Both the position numbers and the translations under genes were made by a program. The notes under the pieces were generated by a model that saw only the letters and a program-made list of their open reading frames with translations, did not search any database and was not told where the DNA came from. From an uncultured Lachnospiraceae bacterium (GTDB lineage: Bacteria > Bacillota > Clostridia > Lachnospirales > Lachnospiraceae): 6,634 nucleotides of DNA. The stretch is from NCBI GenBank assembly GCA_905236275.1, contig CAJOPI010000369.1, positions 1-6,634 on the forward strand, given 5' to 3'. Positions 5,479-6,634 of this stretch are shown here, piece by piece; position 1 is the first letter of the stretch; the number at the start of each line of letters is the position of its first letter.

Positions 5479-6634
5479 TTAAAATCTCCTCCCTTAAGCC
5501 CTTCAAGGCTTCACGCCTGACCTCATTTATGCTTTTCAGCGGCACAAAAATGTCATCATCCGTATCGTATATTATTTCTTCAAAATAAAAATCGCTGTCA
5601 CCGGTTTTTTCAAGCTGTTTCTTAATATCCTCCCTGCCCACGGGACGCTTCGAAGCCTGCTGAACCTCCATTCCTATGCTTTCCGCCTTTTTGTCTCCTC
5701 TTGAAAGCTCAAGTCTCAGGGCTTCTCCCTTGTGTGCATGAATGATTCCCCTGACTCCGAGGCGTGGCTTCTCTGCCTTAAATACTGCTTCATCCGAGCT
5801 TTCATAGCTTCCGCGCCTCATGGTTATCATTTCCGCGCCGTTGTGCTTCGTGAAATAGCCCGTATTCTTACCGCTTCTCGAATAGAGCCTTAAAAGGGTA
5901 TCAAGGTCTTTCTTATCCACCTTATAGCCCTCACTGCCTTCCTTTTCGAGTATGTCTAAGTATTTCCTGTAAATCGAAGTGACCCCGGCAACATATTCCA
6001 CCGACTTCATTCTTCCCTCTATTTTGAGCGAAACCGCACCCGAATCAATGATTTTATCCAAAAGCTCTATAGAGCATAAATCCTTCATCGAAAGGAGATA
6101 TTCGCCTTTTTCGCCGTAGGGCTGCCTGCAGGGTCCTGCGCACCGTCCCCTGTTACCGCTTCTTCCGCCGAGAAATGACGACATAAGGCACATCCCCGAG
6201 TAGGAATAACACATTGCGCCATGTATGAAGACCTCTATCTCGATATCTGTTTCATCATGAATCTTCCTTATCTCTTCAAGTGAAAGCTCCCTCGCCGGAA
6301 CAATCCTCTCCGCACCGAGACTTTTCAGATAAGCCGCACCATAACTGCCTGTGATAGCCATCTGGGTGCTTGCATGAACCTGAAGATAAGGAAAATTCTC
6401 CCTGATATAGCTGATAAGTCCTATATCCTGAACTATCACGCCGTCAAGTCCTGCCCTATAATACGGCATAAGGAAGTCGGCAAGTTCAGCCATTTCCTTC
6501 TCTTTCATGAGCGTATTCAGCGTCATGTAGAGTTTTTTCCCGAAAAGATGGGCGTAGCCTATTGCCTCGATAAATTCCTCTTCCGTAAAATTCCCGGCAT
6601 AGGCGCGGGCACCAAAACGGCTTCCGCCCGCATA
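5456..6634 (-). CDS. U32-family (peptidase U32 / RlhA-TrhP-like) protein, 5' end cut by right window edge
   Basis: The frame is open to the window edge, giving 392 residues that begin YAGGSRFGARAYAGNF, the usual second motif of U32 proteins. About 25-30 N-terminal residues are missing, so the internal ATG at 6526 is not the start. Counting from the edge, C142, C149, C165 and C169 (in FIHGAMCYSYSGMC and NRGRCAGPCRQ) are the conserved cysteines of the family, followed by SLKIEGRMKS (202-211). Residues about 284-380 fit the DUF3656/collagenase-type domain (PF12392) of E. coli RlhA (YdcP). Although named peptidases, U32 members of this type are known as RNA hydroxylation enzymes: RlhA acts on 23S rRNA C2501 and TrhP on tRNA U34. 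An RlhA-like role is the better guess here. The ORF ends EYKRVM at the domain boundary, where homologues usually continue into a C-terminal extension; here that part is the next ORF. Confidence 0.9.
   Translation of the reverse strand, partial: YAGGSRFGARAYAGNFTEEEFIEAIGYAHLFGKKLYMTLNTLMKEKEMAELADFLMPYYRAGLDGVIVQDIGLISYIRENFPYLQVHASTQMAITGSYGAAYLKSLGAERIVPARELSLEEIRKIHDETDIEIEVFIHGAMCYSYSGMCLMSSFLGGRSGNRGRCAGPCRQPYGEKGEYLLSMKDLCSIELLDKIIDSGAVSLKIEGRMKSVEYVAGVTSIYRKYLDILEKEGSEGYKVDKKDLDTLLRLYSRSGKNTGYFTKHNGAEMITMRRGSYESSDEAVFKAEKPRLGVRGIIHAHKGEALRLELSRGDKKAESIGMEVQQASKRPVGREDIKKQLEKTGDSDFYFEEIIYDTDDDIFVPLKSINEVRREALKGLREEILSEYKRVM
5486..5494 (-). promoter_or_regulatory. Internal Shine-Dalgarno for the U32 C-terminal ORF
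   Basis: The minus strand reads AAGGGAGGAGATTTTAAGTG, with GGAGG nine bases before the GTG at 5478. It lies within the last codons of the upstream ORF (there coding for LREEIL). A site this good at this spot supports independent or coupled initiation of the second ORF, although these codons would code for charged helix residues anyway. Confidence 0.65.

Noticed and set aside
5476..6526. ATG at 6526 as the start of the U32 gene
   Set aside because: The frame continues upstream to the window edge through conserved U32 residues (YAGGSRFGARA), so this is an internal methionine and the gene is truncated by the window.
1..6634. CRISPR arrays, tRNA or rRNA genes, insertion sequences, phage or defence genes
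   Set aside because: No regularly spaced repeats, cloverleaf-like sequences, transposase motifs or terminal inverted repeats were seen. Apart from 52-160, the window is packed with co-directional genes.

Overview
The window looks like a chromosomal housekeeping region of a low-to-moderate-GC, spore-forming-lineage Clostridia, most likely Lachnospiraceae or a close relative. The reasons are AAGGAGG-type ribosome binding sites, a GerW (YtfJ) sporulation-family gene next to a DUF2953 (YtfI) gene, and a U32 protein ending in the long C-terminal extension I associate with this group. The assignment is from family recall, not from a search. Every convincing gene lies on the minus strand, so transcription runs from high to low coordinates.

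In transcription order: (1) a U32-family (RlhA/TrhP-like) protein truncated by the right edge, ending with its DUF3656/collagenase-type domain; (2) a second ORF, overlapping it by 23 bases in another frame, that carries what is normally the C-terminal extension of the same polypeptide; (3) a SEDS-family (FtsW/RodA/SpoVE) glycosyltransferase with an extended N-terminal membrane region; (4) a PbpA-like monofunctional transpeptidase, 3 bases after it; (5) a 103-residue protein of unknown function; (6) a DUF2953 membrane protein with a long acidic linker; (7) GerW/YtfJ; then, behind a strong promoter of its own, (8) the start of rpmB (ribosomal protein L28), cut by the left edge.

Genes 1-7 are separated by at most 30 bases or overlap, and no terminator is visible between them, so they are probably one operon. 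It joins an RNA-hydroxylation-type enzyme, a peptidoglycan polymerase/transpeptidase pair, and a DUF2953-GerW pair. The functional link is plain for the SEDS-PBP pair, which makes and cross-links glycan strands, and for DUF2953-GerW, a conserved pair also found in Bacillus. The others may simply be co-transcribed. The only real intergenic space is 52-160, which holds the rpmB promoter, leader hairpin and Shine-Dalgarno.

I found no mobile element, CRISPR array, phage gene or defence system, and nothing that amounts to a clearly novel system. The points most worth checking are the two-ORF U32 protein, the RodA-PbpA-like pair, the unknown 103-residue gene, a hairpin at the start of the SEDS gene, and the rpmB leader hairpin.
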